Origin: Gliomastix tumulicola
Lineage: Eukaryota > Ascomycota > Sordariomycetes > Hypocreales > Bionectriaceae
Assembly (NCBI GenBank): GCA_001599755.1
Contig: BCHX01000004.1
Location: 372,001-436,000, forward strand
Direction of reading: 5' to 3'
Length of the DNA stretch: 64,000 bases
The notes beneath the pieces are model-generated. The model searched no databases, was not told where the DNA came from, and saw nothing but the letters and a program-made list of their open reading frames with translations. A program made the translations under genes and the position numbers. Positions 54,891-64,000 of this stretch are shown here, in pieces; within the stretch, counting starts at the first letter, position 1; every line of letters starts with the position of its first letter.

Positions 54891-55510
54891 TTGGATAACA
54901 TGAAGCTCACATTCTATGCAATGTACGACACGTCGATAATATCGAGAAGTTCTGTACCACCACACATGTACTATCTCGTCCTAGTGTTATCGACCACCGG
55001 TATCAAGAGCAGAAGAGGGCAGAATATCATCAACAGCTGCCTCAACATCTTTAACTGGATGACCGTCATAGGCTCTGCCTTCCTCACCGCTAAGGTCCGC
55101 CGCCGCGTCCCGTTCCTCATTTCGACTATCGGCGTTCTCGCGGTGTTCTCTGCCCAGACCCTCTGCGCGGCCCTCTTCAACGAAAGGGGACACTCGGCAG
55201 CCGGAACGACCGTCATTTACATGCTCTTCCTATTCTACGCCTTCTACAACCTAGCCTAGAGCGCGCTCATCTTCTCCTACCCGGTCGAAATCTTGTCGTA
55301 TCCCATTCGCGCGAAGGGGTATGCCATTCTGATGTTCGTGGGCAAGCTGGCCAACTTCATCAGCTCGTTTGTCAATCCGGTCGGTCTGGCGGCCCTTGGA
55401 TGGAAGCACTATATTGTACACGTGGTTTGGCTGTGCATTGAGGTAGCCGGCTTCTATTTCATCGTGGTCGAGACAAAGGGCGCCTAGTTTGGAGGCCATC
55501 GCGGCCTGTT
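54891..55510 (+). pseudogene. MFS sugar-transporter relic (C-terminal half)
   Basis: One frame keeps the C-terminal part of a fungal hexose/lactose-type MFS transporter: NIINSCLNIFNWMTVIG, a degenerate inner loop (RRRVPFL), MLFLFYAFYNLA-*-SALIFSYPVEIL, SYPIRAKGYAILMF, LGWKHYIVHVVWL and VVETKGA-*. Two TAG codons interrupt it in frame at 55257-55259 (at the expected Trp of NLAWS) and 55485-55487. The first six helices are missing. It lies 80 bp downstream of the arabinofuranosidase on the same strand, so a sugar transporter once adjoined the enzyme and decayed. Confidence 0.85.
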
Positions 55511-55943
55511 TTGACAAGCTCAGCTAATCTGGTCCCATCTTGACGGTGTCGTCAGAGGGAATTCTTGGGCAGTTCTGTACACTTTGACCAAATCAGTGAA
55601 GAAACTATCAAGCGCTCTTAATCAATGAGAAGGAAGAAGGATCTAGTATAAATCAAATTCAAGTGACTGACAGAAGTCGTCCTGAGTCAAGGTGATACAT
55701 TCCCATCCAAGTGGTGTATCGCCTCACCAGACTCTTTCCTTTGAGCGGTCTTATCAGTTTGGAGCGTAGAGAAGAATTGGAGTGAATCGCAATAGAAACT
55801 GACGAAGATTCGATCACTACATGCACGTGCACGGAAAGTTTAGCAGGGCCAAAATGCACCTCCTTGATATTAGATTCACCTACTCACGAGATGATTCACG
55901 TATCCGTAACAACCATTAAAGCAAGCAGCTATCCGGTCTCCGA
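55511..55943. other. intergenic
   Basis: No feature recognised. Confidence 0.5.
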
Positions 55944-56459
55944 ATGAGAGCTCCAACAAACTACAATAGCATCACGCCTTGGAGTCATTCACGAGTAGTA
56001 AACGCAGTAAGCACACGCTCCCTAAAGAAGCACTTTCAACAGAAACAGAAGGAGAAAAGCACCAAACGGCCAGCCATGCAGGGCCCAATCTCAGTGACTG
56101 TCACCAGCTCCCCTGGTACATGCGGCGTCAACCTACCCTTCGCCCCGCATCTCACCGCGTCCATGGTAGGCGACAATGACCGGGCCGTCTTCAAGGGCAA
56201 ATATAAAGCCAAGGTGGACCTTCTTAACGAGAAAGGGCAGATAGTCAGTCACCATCTGTCTGGAGACAAGGTCGTTGATGGCGTTGCCTGGGGCAAAAAG
56301 CTGAAAGTTCTATTTGCGTGGGAAAATCTCCAGGTCACCGAGGCCGGAGAGGAGTATGAGCTGCTGGTTACGGCGTGGGAGGCGGGAGTGTGGCCTCAAC
56401 CAACATGTAACGAGATGGGATGCGGTACGTCGCAACCCTTTGACGTTTTATGCGTGTAA
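55944..56459 (+). CDS. hypothetical protein, beta-rich
   Basis: Single exon, 171 aa. After a basic Gln/Lys-rich N-terminus (LKKHFQQKQKEKSTKR), residues from about 48 alternate hydrophobic strands and turns (SVTVTSSPGTCGVNL, YKAKVDLLNEKGQIVSHHL, LKVLFAWENLQVTEAGEEYEL) and end with cysteines (TCNEMGCG, DVLCV). No family is recognised; a distant resemblance to beta-sandwich (velvet-like) order was considered but lacks motifs. The downstream ATG at 56076 (MQGPIS) could be the true start, giving 127 aa. Support is mainly an uninterrupted, plausible frame. Confidence 0.45.
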   Translation: MRAPTNYNSITPWSHSRVVNAVSTRSLKKHFQQKQKEKSTKRPAMQGPISVTVTSSPGTCGVNLPFAPHLTASMVGDNDRAVFKGKYKAKVDLLNEKGQIVSHHLSGDKVVDGVAWGKKLKVLFAWENLQVTEAGEEYELLVTAWEAGVWPQPTCNEMGCGTSQPFDVLCV

Positions 56460-56621
56460 GCTGAGCTGTGGTAAGTGACAAGAGGTGGAGGTGTCTTACA
56501 ACAAGGAGCGTAGCCCATGATCCGGATGATTAGCATAATCAAGTGATATCGAGGAATAGGAGAGTGCCTATCATGGAACGTGTAACTGGACCTCTTCTGC
56601 TTATGGCTGTGTGAAAACCAC

Positions 56622-57629
56622 TTAAATCTGAACAGTATGTGCTCGACCTCCGATATCACCCTCTCCCCCTTCCCCTTTGACAGCAGCGGATACTACCTTC
56701 CACGCCGCCTCCACTTCATCAGGAATATCGACAGCAGATATGAAGCCTCGTCCCTTTGGACCGTACCCTTGTTCATCGTTCCTCAACCGCGGGATCTCTC
56801 CGAGAATCAGATCCAAGAAGCGAGACATAGCCCACAGACCCTCTACACTGCCATGGGCACCCGTCGAGGAGCCTCCAAACCTAAGCCCAGCAGCATGCTG
56901 GGGATCATCCTGATTTTCTAGAGGGTCCCCTTCCGTTGTCATGCGACCGCTCGTCACTACTGGTGTAAAGGTCGGCCAGCTGAAGAATTCGGGACCTTGG
57001 CTGCCGGAGTCCGAGTAGGTATGCTGGAAGGACGCCACAGTACGTCTGCACATGGTCGGATCCTGGCAGACAACAATGGTCTTCGGAGAAGTGACTCCGA
57101 ACGCATCCAAGACCTGCTTGGTTCTCGACGCATTCGCACCGCAATTAGTGGACTGGTCCTCCACGACGACTGAGATGCGAGGGCTTGCAGACCCGGTACG
57201 AGGAGCCAGACATGCGTCTTTGGTGACCTTGAGCTCGAAGAACCGATCCGCAATCAGCTCGAGAACTCGTGCCTCTGGCAATCCAGACACCTCCTCCGAG
57301 AGAACATGGTATTTCGGGTGAGCTGCGACGGCGTCGTAGAGGAGCTGCGTCGAATGACCTCGCCCACCACATAGAACAAGAACTACCTCGTGGGCATGGG
57401 GCAACTCCAAGGCTTCATAGGTCTTCAAAGTTGCGAAGACGAAGTCGGCCGTGTGTAGGACTGCTGAGGCGCAGGTCACCACGACATCGACGGGTGGCAC
57501 GTGAGCGGGATGGCTCCCTTGCTCACGTACATTCCAAACACGCTGCAGATCTTGGAGGCCGGTGATTTGCGGGAATGCAAGGAACGAGGATATTGTATTT
57601 ATCGAACGGACGAGGTCCTGGGATGCCAT
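56622..57629 (-). CDS. DUF218 (YdcF/SanA-like) protein
   Basis: Single exon, 335 aa. Features of the DUF218 family: DVVVTCASAVLHTADFVFAT with an opening beta strand, EVVLVLCGGRGHSTQLLYDA, and the signature VVVEDQSTNCGANASRTKQVL, followed by TIVVCQDPTMCRRTVASFQH. It has no signal peptide or membrane segment, so it is probably cytosolic as in E. coli YdcF (reported to bind SAM). Substrate and role in fungi are unknown. Stands alone between two lineage-specific genes. Confidence 0.85.
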   Translation of the reverse strand: MASQDLVRSINTISSFLAFPQITGLQDLQRVWNVREQGSHPAHVPPVDVVVTCASAVLHTADFVFATLKTYEALELPHAHEVVLVLCGGRGHSTQLLYDAVAAHPKYHVLSEEVSGLPEARVLELIADRFFELKVTKDACLAPRTGSASPRISVVVEDQSTNCGANASRTKQVLDAFGVTSPKTIVVCQDPTMCRRTVASFQHTYSDSGSQGPEFFSWPTFTPVVTSGRMTTEGDPLENQDDPQHAAGLRFGGSSTGAHGSVEGLWAMSRFLDLILGEIPRLRNDEQGYGPKGRGFISAVDIPDEVEAAWKVVSAAVKGEGGEGDIGGRAHTVQI

Positions 57630-58590
57630 ATCTCCGAAGAGGGGTAGCCGGGGTTGAAATCTTGAAGGCCGCTAAGGCGGATGCGAAAATTCCAAAAAAA
57701 AAAAAAAAGTACGGCGCAGTGGGAGGACTGGTGATCTTTCACTCTAAACAAACGTAATGAAACACACTTTGTGGCCTACGGTACGTCAAGGTCGATGAGA
57801 AGCCGAAGAAGAGACAGCAGAGATGCTACTGCGGAGTAGTTGTCTGTACGTGCTCACCGACGGAGCCCCAGATCAGGCAAATCCGATCGGCCCTCAGCAA
57901 CATCGACCATGTCGACCCTGGGATGGTCAGTATTCACAGCTAAACCAGTCTGTCTCTCACACGTCACCTGTTCACCGAATAATATTAGACTACGATGATC
58001 CATCCCGGCGGCAGTATAGAGATTCACTACGCTGACCCTTCGACAGGTAGCGAAAACAATCGAGTAGACACTCCACGCTCCAGCGAGGGGCACGAGACTA
58101 CATGGCAGCCCATGCAGATAACGTTGTCCGAGGCGAATGGGACTCGATGAAACTCAAGCCAGCCTTTATCACAGCGTCTCTGGGACATGGATTTATGAAG
58201 CAACCAGACGAATTGTATTCATACAATGGTGCAATGGTACCTCATATTAGAAATGTTGAGTACTGATGTGTAAATGGATGGCTTACTTCATAAATGTTCT
58301 CGAGAGCCTACGTTCCAGAGCGAGGAAAGTTGAGGCTAGTCTAGGGTAGCTTATGCCGGAAGAGTGCTCTTCACGGTGGCACGGTGGTTGCCATTTTGAT
58401 ACCCACTCGCCGAACTCCACTTTTGGCCTTCACCAAAACAAACCTACCCAACACAAGCCCGTTCACCAAGAACATTCTCGACATCATCAAGCGAACCCAC
58501 GATTGTCGCCTGATTTGCGACAAATTCGACTTATCCCACGACCCATCAACGGCGCATCCTCCCTTGTAATAGAGTTGATCACCTTTCGAA
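57630..58590. other. intergenic
   Basis: Contains a run of 16 A's (57695-57710). No gene recognised. Confidence 0.5.
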
Positions 58591-59827
58591 ATGTCGCGCA
58601 AGAGGATTGAACCGCAGGACGTGCGCAAGCTTCCCCGTCCTCACCCAAACCCCCATGTCGAGTGGCATCTCCAGATGTACGACAAGATCTACCCCATGTC
58701 CTACGACATGCACGTGATTCGAAAACCCACATTACTTAATCTATCAAACGACGATCTCGGAGCTCTGGGCATCACTATCGGACCTCGACTCGACGTGGAC
58801 GGGGAGTCAATCGACTTGGAACCTCGGTTCTTCACTCCGGCGCCCAGAGAGGAGATCCAGAGCATCATTGTGCGGGCAGTGGAGAGGGGCGAAACTATCT
58901 GGCCTGAGATGGGCTACCGTGCGGATATTCTCTATATATTTTGCGAGCATCCGTACCCGAAACGCGAGCAGTGGCGGCATGCCCATCCCGGTCTCGGGCA
59001 CGCGCACGAAGTACACACTGTCCTGGACAATCTCGTTGGCGATACCCGGAAGAGGACATGGGCGCCCTTTGGGTTGGTTAATGCACACTCTTCTCTCTCT
59101 GGCTTGAATAATACGCTAACATGATTCTCCTTAGGGGCTGTCTTGGAAAAGACATCCAGACCAAGATCGGGTGTGCTGAATTTAGCACTGACCCCTTTAT
59201 CGACGGAGTCCGCGTGGGGGAGGATGTATGGACAGAGAGCCATGTCAAAAGTGTGCTTTTTGTGGGAAAGAGTTACAAAGGAAGAGCACGATATCCTCAT
59301 GTTGTGGTAGAGATCGGCCAGTCGCAGACTCCGCCTGAACAAAGACCATCGCCGCCGGAAGACAGACCAACGCGCCAGGAAATACATCAGGCGTCGAGGG
59401 TGTTCCTGTACATGTTGCTCAATCGTCAGTGGTTGGGGCATCATACTCTACCGGTAAGAACGCAAACGCGACGCGAATGCTTTGACGTGCTCGACTAACG
59501 ATTTGATGATAGATGCTCATGTTTAGCTACCATGGCCACGGGTGTCGGATTCTGCAGATACACCAGAGGAAGGGGGAGATGGTGGTTAGAATGTCGCGTA
59601 TACTCAACCTCACTCGCCACAGATACAGGACGATCACTGATGATGCACGAACTGTTCTGCAGTGGCTCTTGTCTGAGCCTGTAGGCGAGACGCGCTTTGG
59701 TCCGCCTCAGGTGAACGGAATGAGTGGCTTCGACGCAGACAGTGGTCGCCAAGAGCCGATGCCTCTGGCAGTGCCACTCACTGGGAATGATGGCAATGAT
59801 GCAGAGTCTGCTGGGGGAAAGTGCTAG
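58591..59827 (+). CDS. hypothetical protein, three exons
   Basis: Exons 58591-59072, 59135-59453, 59513-59827, 371 aa. Introns are 62 and 59 nt (branch CTAAC in both), and the frame continues through both junctions (WAPFG-GCLGKD, HHTLP-MLMFSYHGHGC). It starts MSRKRIEPQDVRKLPRPHPN and has no recognised domain. It contains a Pro-rich segment (QTPPEQRPSPPEDRP) and a His/Cys-rich stretch (SYHGHGCRILQIH). Probably lineage-restricted. Donor of intron 1 is the weak GTTGGT, the least certain point of the model. Confidence 0.6.
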
Positions 59828-60567
59828 AGGCTGATGAAGAATGGGGGTCGTGCGAACTCGGGATACATTTCCTAGAGATACATACTAAGTAGCAAGCTCT
59901 CAATCTTAGATGGAACAAGTTCATTGCAAATATCTGACGAGTGATAGAAGCGTTCACCTATGTATATCTGAAACACGTCAGTGAGTGATAATAGTTTATA
60001 TATACATGCCTAAATTGAACAGGTGACTATTCACCTATATATACCTGACATCATCGGCGAGCAGCGGAAGCATTTACCCATGCATATCTGAAATACTTCA
60101 ACAAGTGGCTGGCGCTCTCTGTTACTGACTCTCACCCATGCATATCTGAAATGCATTTCTGGCGCTCTCTCTCGCCCATGCATATCTGAAATGCATTGCT
60201 GACGCATGATTTTTCTGTGGTGGGTGAGCGTGTACGATTCATTTTGATCAAAACGTGAGGTCGCGATGTTTGGGATGCGATCGCGTTGTCCCTTTTAGTA
60301 CTAGCCACGCGGCAGCCTGCAGCAGCTTCCAGCGTCTCGAGGTGATATTACAGCGCAGCACTGCTGAAGTGTCAGGGGGAAGATGCTGCAAGTTCCCGTT
60401 TCTCATGAGATTCTTGCCTATGTTAAAAATTTTATGTTTTTTGTTCTCATTTCACTTTTTGGTCCTTGCATACCACCTTCACGTCACCCTCGGACTGGTA
60501 AGTACGGCCATCTCAACAGCTGCAGATACGAAAAATAACTCGAGAAGCGTCTCCATAGACCTCAATC
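59828..60567. other. intergenic with degenerate minisatellite
   Basis: Holds five diverged copies of a CCCATGCATATCTGAAAT unit between 59955 and 60205 (separate entry), then the leader of the next gene. No gene. Confidence 0.55.
59955..60205. repeat. degenerate repeat array with unit CCCATGCATATCTGAAAT
   Basis: Five copies begin at about 59955, 60031, 60076, 60133 and 60173: ACCTATGTATATCTGAAACA, ACCTATATATACCTGACATC, ACCCATGCATATCTGAAATA, then two nearly identical ones extending to ATGCAT. Spacing is irregular (about 40-76 bp). GGCGCTCTCT also recurs between the later copies (about 60110 and 60160). A related CACATGCATATGTAAAAC lies near 63850. Confidence 0.75.
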
Positions 60568-62220
60568 ATGGCTACCGAGCCCCTCCCCGAAACAGAGAGG
60601 CAATGGAACGACGCTGTTGCTCGCCTGGAGACCGACACCCCGGGTGAAGCAACGCCCATTGGCATCGGTCGGATTCCCCAGCTAAACTCAGGCTCGAAGC
60701 TCCAGCGGAACGAATTTCTCCATCTACGAGTTCTCTGGGTTGTACAAAGTGACCGACACATCACATTCGAGTACTTGTTCAAGGACCCGGACGCCGTACT
60801 CGAAAACGCGCGGTCAACCATGCGCCAATCCTCGTGGTACACGGCGGCCAGACTGAATGACCCAGACCCCAAGAAATGGCTCACTATGAGCCTGTGGAAG
60901 AAAGCCGCGCTCAGTATAATTAAGCACGTCAACATTCCCCGAAAGAAAGACGTAAACGAACAGATCTACGCCGCCTTTCGCCAGGACCCTTTCAAACTGG
61001 TCAAACCAGGGCGACCTACAAGAACCATACCACCAGTCAATTACAACGAAGCGGCGATCAGTCCAGAGGAGAGGATGACTCAATCCCACAGCAGCATGGG
61101 CTCTGGATCGAATCCCTCGTGGGGAGCTAACACGACTCACAGCTCTACGGACGCATATGTTCTTGAGAGTCATCCCAAAGACCCCGATGAGCAGATCGTG
61201 AACGACGCACTTTTGCGACTCCTCGATGCGATCGACGTTGACGACAATACCGGGAACAAGAAGCTGGAGTGGTCGGGCGCTAGAAAGACGTTCAAAGTGA
61301 AGCAAGGCGACGAACACACTGAGGGGAAAGCCGTTACAGTCATGATTGCAGCGACTGATGGTTGCCTCCAACTGATTCCCGGCACTGGAGTTCACCTGGA
61401 CGATGGCCCCACGTACGCGATTCTCGAGGCGAAAGCTTTCCGAAGGGACAAGCATCCAGCGGACATACGCATGCAGGAAGGGGCTGAGATGGCTGCGTGG
61501 ATCTCGTCGCAGCCAAGACAAGGGCATTACTGGCACGAGAACGGAGTCTACCGGTGAGTCATGTCCATTGTAACGGCCACAGGAGCTATCTTTGGGCCTC
61601 CTTATTGAATCGTGGCGTTCTGTGTCTGCTCTTAGTACTTACTGACTTACGAAAACAGACGTGTGTTAATCTCGCAGGACCTTGACGAGATATACGTCAC
61701 GATTGGCGAATACGATCAGGAGTTTATTCAATATATCCAAGGAAGGGCTGGGGCTCCCCGCTCTCCGGATCAGCCGTCTTCTCCTCTGCAGGGGCCCAGC
61801 GCTCCCATACAACGGGACCTTCCGTCGGACCTTCCTCGACCTCCCCCCCAAAGTCTCACCCCGAAGTCTGACAAGCCGCAGTCTCTGAGGATTAAGGGCA
61901 CACCGTCCGCGCCTAAGAATACTCGAATTCCTATTCGGTCCGTCACCGGTTTCCCGATGATCCCCCCTGCGACTCACTCCAGCCCCTCCGTGAAAGGAGG
62001 CAAGGGAAAACAACCCGTGTACACGCCCAACCCCGAGCAGAGTGAAGGCTCGACACTCGGTGATACCAACGGCTTTCTCATCATGAGAGAGTTCAGGAAG
62101 TTTCGCATTGGAGATCACAACGAGATGGGGAAGCTCTTCAAGCTCCTAATAGGACTGATGCATGCTGTTCGGGCCCAGACGGATGTGGATAAGAAGAATC
62201 CTACTCTTGTTTCAGCCTGA
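60568..62220 (+). CDS. hypothetical protein with possible PD-(D/E)XK-like core and disordered tail
   Basis: Exons 60568-61553 and 61659-62220 (105-nt intron), 515 aa; junction NGVYR-RVLISQDLDEIYVTI. In the middle a conserved-looking stretch has DGPTYAILEAKAFRR (Glu-x-Lys), then RMQEGAEMAAWISSQ: an acidic residue, E-x-K and a following helix with Gln, the order seen in PD-(D/E)XK nuclease-like fungal proteins. After residue about 360 the protein is Pro/Ser-rich and probably disordered, with a short helical end. No relative is recognised by name. Nuclease activity is inference only. Confidence 0.6.
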
Positions 62221-62988
62221 GGGAAGGAAAAGATTCGATGGAGGAGTGTTCGTTTACCATTGGCCTAATTTGGGTACCATCTGTCCTTTCGGGGCAGCGG
62301 GCTGCCCGCCGGCCGGTGGGATGGTTTTTATGCGTCTGTACTCGAACATTTCATCGTCGAAAAATGAAGAAGACGCCGCCCATACGTCGTTGGGATGGGA
62401 GGGGCATCGATCGGGTGCTGGCTTGATGACTACTTCTTGGGCAGATAGTGGATGGTGGTGACATTTATTTCAACAAAAGGAGAAGTCGGATGACTGAGAG
62501 GCAGGAGAGATTAGTAAAGACGAAGAGGATTAGTCAATTCAAAATCTATCTTCGTTTGAACAATCAGATTAGATACTGCGAGGTACCATCTTCACGATGC
62601 TGCACCATGACTACCCGTTCTCTGGACACAACTTTCCTGGAAAAGATATCTCAAGATACCGTATAAACGGGAGTAACTCTACACACCAGTCGCAAGATAA
62701 TCTCCATAGGAGACTTCGACCAAAATTCTCATCTTTTCAGGAGAGGAAGTCCGAGCCAATAGCAGTTCCGACATTTGAAACACAGGCACTTCAACAAGAG
62801 ACACTTCATGTGTGAGGTATGGATAGCTCCCCTACAGCGTCAAACTATGCTTCTTTTAGCTGGCACTTCACGAATCTTCATATTAATGCCAGCTTTTTTG
62901 AAATTGGGTTTATATTACTTTAATAGATCCCCTTGGAAGAGGGTACTCCCTATGTCCTATGTGGACGAAATCCCTTCATCTGTCCTAC
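62221..62988. other. intergenic between convergent genes
   Basis: No gene or repeat recognised. Confidence 0.5.
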
Positions 62989-63600
62989 TCAAAGCTCTGA
63001 GTCAGTTCTGTGAACGGCGAACTGCACAGTTTCGACGAACTTTAGCGGCAAATTCTTCATCTTCATGTTCAGCATCTGGATACGCCCCTTTCTCATAGTC
63101 TCAAGGATCTCTTCAATAGATCCTTCTAGGTACCAGTTGATACGGCGGCCACCTGCCTGAATTTCGTGCGGCTCGCCATCTTGAATGTCCTTCCAATCGT
63201 ATCGCTCAGTCCAAGTCCCAGCCGCATCCTTCTGGGAAGTCTCATCGAGCAAGTCATCTAGATCAATCTCCGCCCTCTCGGGGCAGAGATGTTCCCAGAT
63301 GGAAAGCTTCGGTCCTGGGAAGCCCTTGGTGTATTCCTTCGCTGCGCTCTCGTTGAAGGGCTGGTCGCTATCCATACAGTAGACAAACAGCTCCACCTTC
63401 CCTGGTCCCTCTCCGCTATCCTGGTCTGCAATCACACGCCCGGACTGTGTCGAAACCTTCCCATCATTGCACAGATCGCAATCTGCCTGAGAGGGAACAG
63501 TAGGTTCGTAATTGAGATCCACGTCGAAACTCGGAGGCCCGAGTGACATCAAGTCTATCTCAGTGGGGGATAACGTGATGGAGATGTTGATTGAAGGCAT
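62989..63600 (-). CDS. hypothetical acidic protein
   Basis: Single exon, 203 aa from the ATG at 63600 (a TTG three codons earlier was not used). It starts MPSINISITLSPTEIDLMSL, is rich in Asp/Glu, and has a CDLCNDGK pair of cysteines near residue 41. No domain is recognised. A TATA box (63725-63732 on the complementary strand) lies about 130 bp upstream, which supports expression. Confidence 0.55.
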   Translation of the reverse strand: MPSINISITLSPTEIDLMSLGPPSFDVDLNYEPTVPSQADCDLCNDGKVSTQSGRVIADQDSGEGPGKVELFVYCMDSDQPFNESAAKEYTKGFPGPKLSIWEHLCPERAEIDLDDLLDETSQKDAAGTWTERYDWKDIQDGEPHEIQAGGRRINWYLEGSIEEILETMRKGRIQMLNMKMKNLPLKFVETVQFAVHRTDSEL

Positions 63601-64000
63601 CTTGGTCAAGTTACGTTCTCGTCTGCTTTAATTTCTTGAAGTATTGAGATGTAGATGTGTTTGTCGCTTATGATGGGTTCGAGTCGGACTAAGAAACGCT
63701 GCTAAACGCGGAGATGAATGCCTTTTTATATAGGGCATTTCAACGTTGGTGCATGGATTCGATGAATAGTTGACGGACCAGTTCATCGTGATAAAGACAG
63801 GGAACAGCTGTTACAAGATAGAAAATAAAAGGACAGTCAGGGGATCACCACATGCATATGTAAAACCTGGGTTCAACTGTTCCGCCACAGTACGGCGCTG
63901 TGGAATTTGACGAGAAACCGCTCGCCTTGATGTTCTATAGCAGTGTCGTGGCGTGAATGAAGGTTCTATCAATGTCCCGGGAGCACTCTGAAGCGCGCGT
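63601..64000. other. upstream region at window end
   Basis: Promoter of the acidic-protein gene; no other feature is seen before the window ends. Confidence 0.45.
63725..63732 (-). promoter_or_regulatory. TATA box for the acidic protein gene
   Basis: On the minus strand the sequence reads CCCTATATAAAAAGG, a strong TATA match about 125 bp before the start codon at 63600. Confidence 0.45.

Noticed and set aside
55944..56459. Velvet-domain assignment for the beta-rich hypothetical protein
   Set aside because: Only vague strand-pattern similarity; the diagnostic velvet motifs are absent.
1..64000. CRISPR array, integron, insertion sequences or bacterial-type operons
   Set aside because: No regularly spaced repeats, transposase or terminal inverted repeats were seen; gene structure is fungal with introns.

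Overview
The window is nuclear DNA of a filamentous ascomycete (Pezizomycotina, probably Sordariomycetes). Evidence: most genes carry short GT-AG introns (about 50-90 nt, often with a CTAAC/CTGAC branch site), GC-rich coding sequence leaves long non-coding shadow frames, and there are fungus-typical families (DUF3405, HET, CPC1 bZIP, PEX11, GH43/GH51, small secreted cysteine-rich proteins). No rRNA, tRNA, CRISPR array or intact transposon was seen.

Layout. 1-3.4 kb: gene-poor. 3.4-10.4 kb: DUF3405 type-II membrane protein, small secreted Cys-rich protein, OPT oligopeptide transporter. 11.1-12.6 kb (minus): cross-pathway control bZIP CPC1 with a long leader holding two uORFs and an AUG-less, stop-free upstream extension of the CPC1 frame. 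14.7-24 kb: accessory segment with an F-box-like gene carrying an in-frame TAG, a second secreted Cys-rich protein, two divergent secreted GH43 arabinan-type hydrolases, an APH-like kinase and a second F-box-like protein. 24.9-32.6 kb: M20 metallopeptidase, HET protein with membrane tail, two nucleotidyltransferase-like proteins and an APH-like gene with a one-base frameshift. 32.7-52.1 kb: mostly housekeeping: single-pass membrane protein, fructose-1,6-bisphosphatase, PEX11, two-RRM RNA-binding protein with a 6-nt microexon, Mdm1/SNX13-type nexin, TRM8 tRNA methyltransferase, small membrane protein, homoserine dehydrogenase, CCDC174-like protein. 52.7-55.5 kb: GH51 arabinofuranosidase followed by a sugar-transporter relic. 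55.9-64 kb: lineage-restricted genes, a DUF218 protein, a possible PD-(D/E)XK protein and a degenerate minisatellite.

Functional links. CPC1 is the general amino-acid control activator, and homoserine dehydrogenase (Thr/Met synthesis) is the type of enzyme it controls elsewhere. The two GH43 genes and GH51 form a dispersed arabinan-degrading set whose adjacent sugar transporter has decayed. HET, NTase-like and APH-like genes cluster at 26-32.6 kb.

All calls rest on reading the sequence. Exon boundaries were placed by hand from splice consensus, reading-frame continuity and family motifs.
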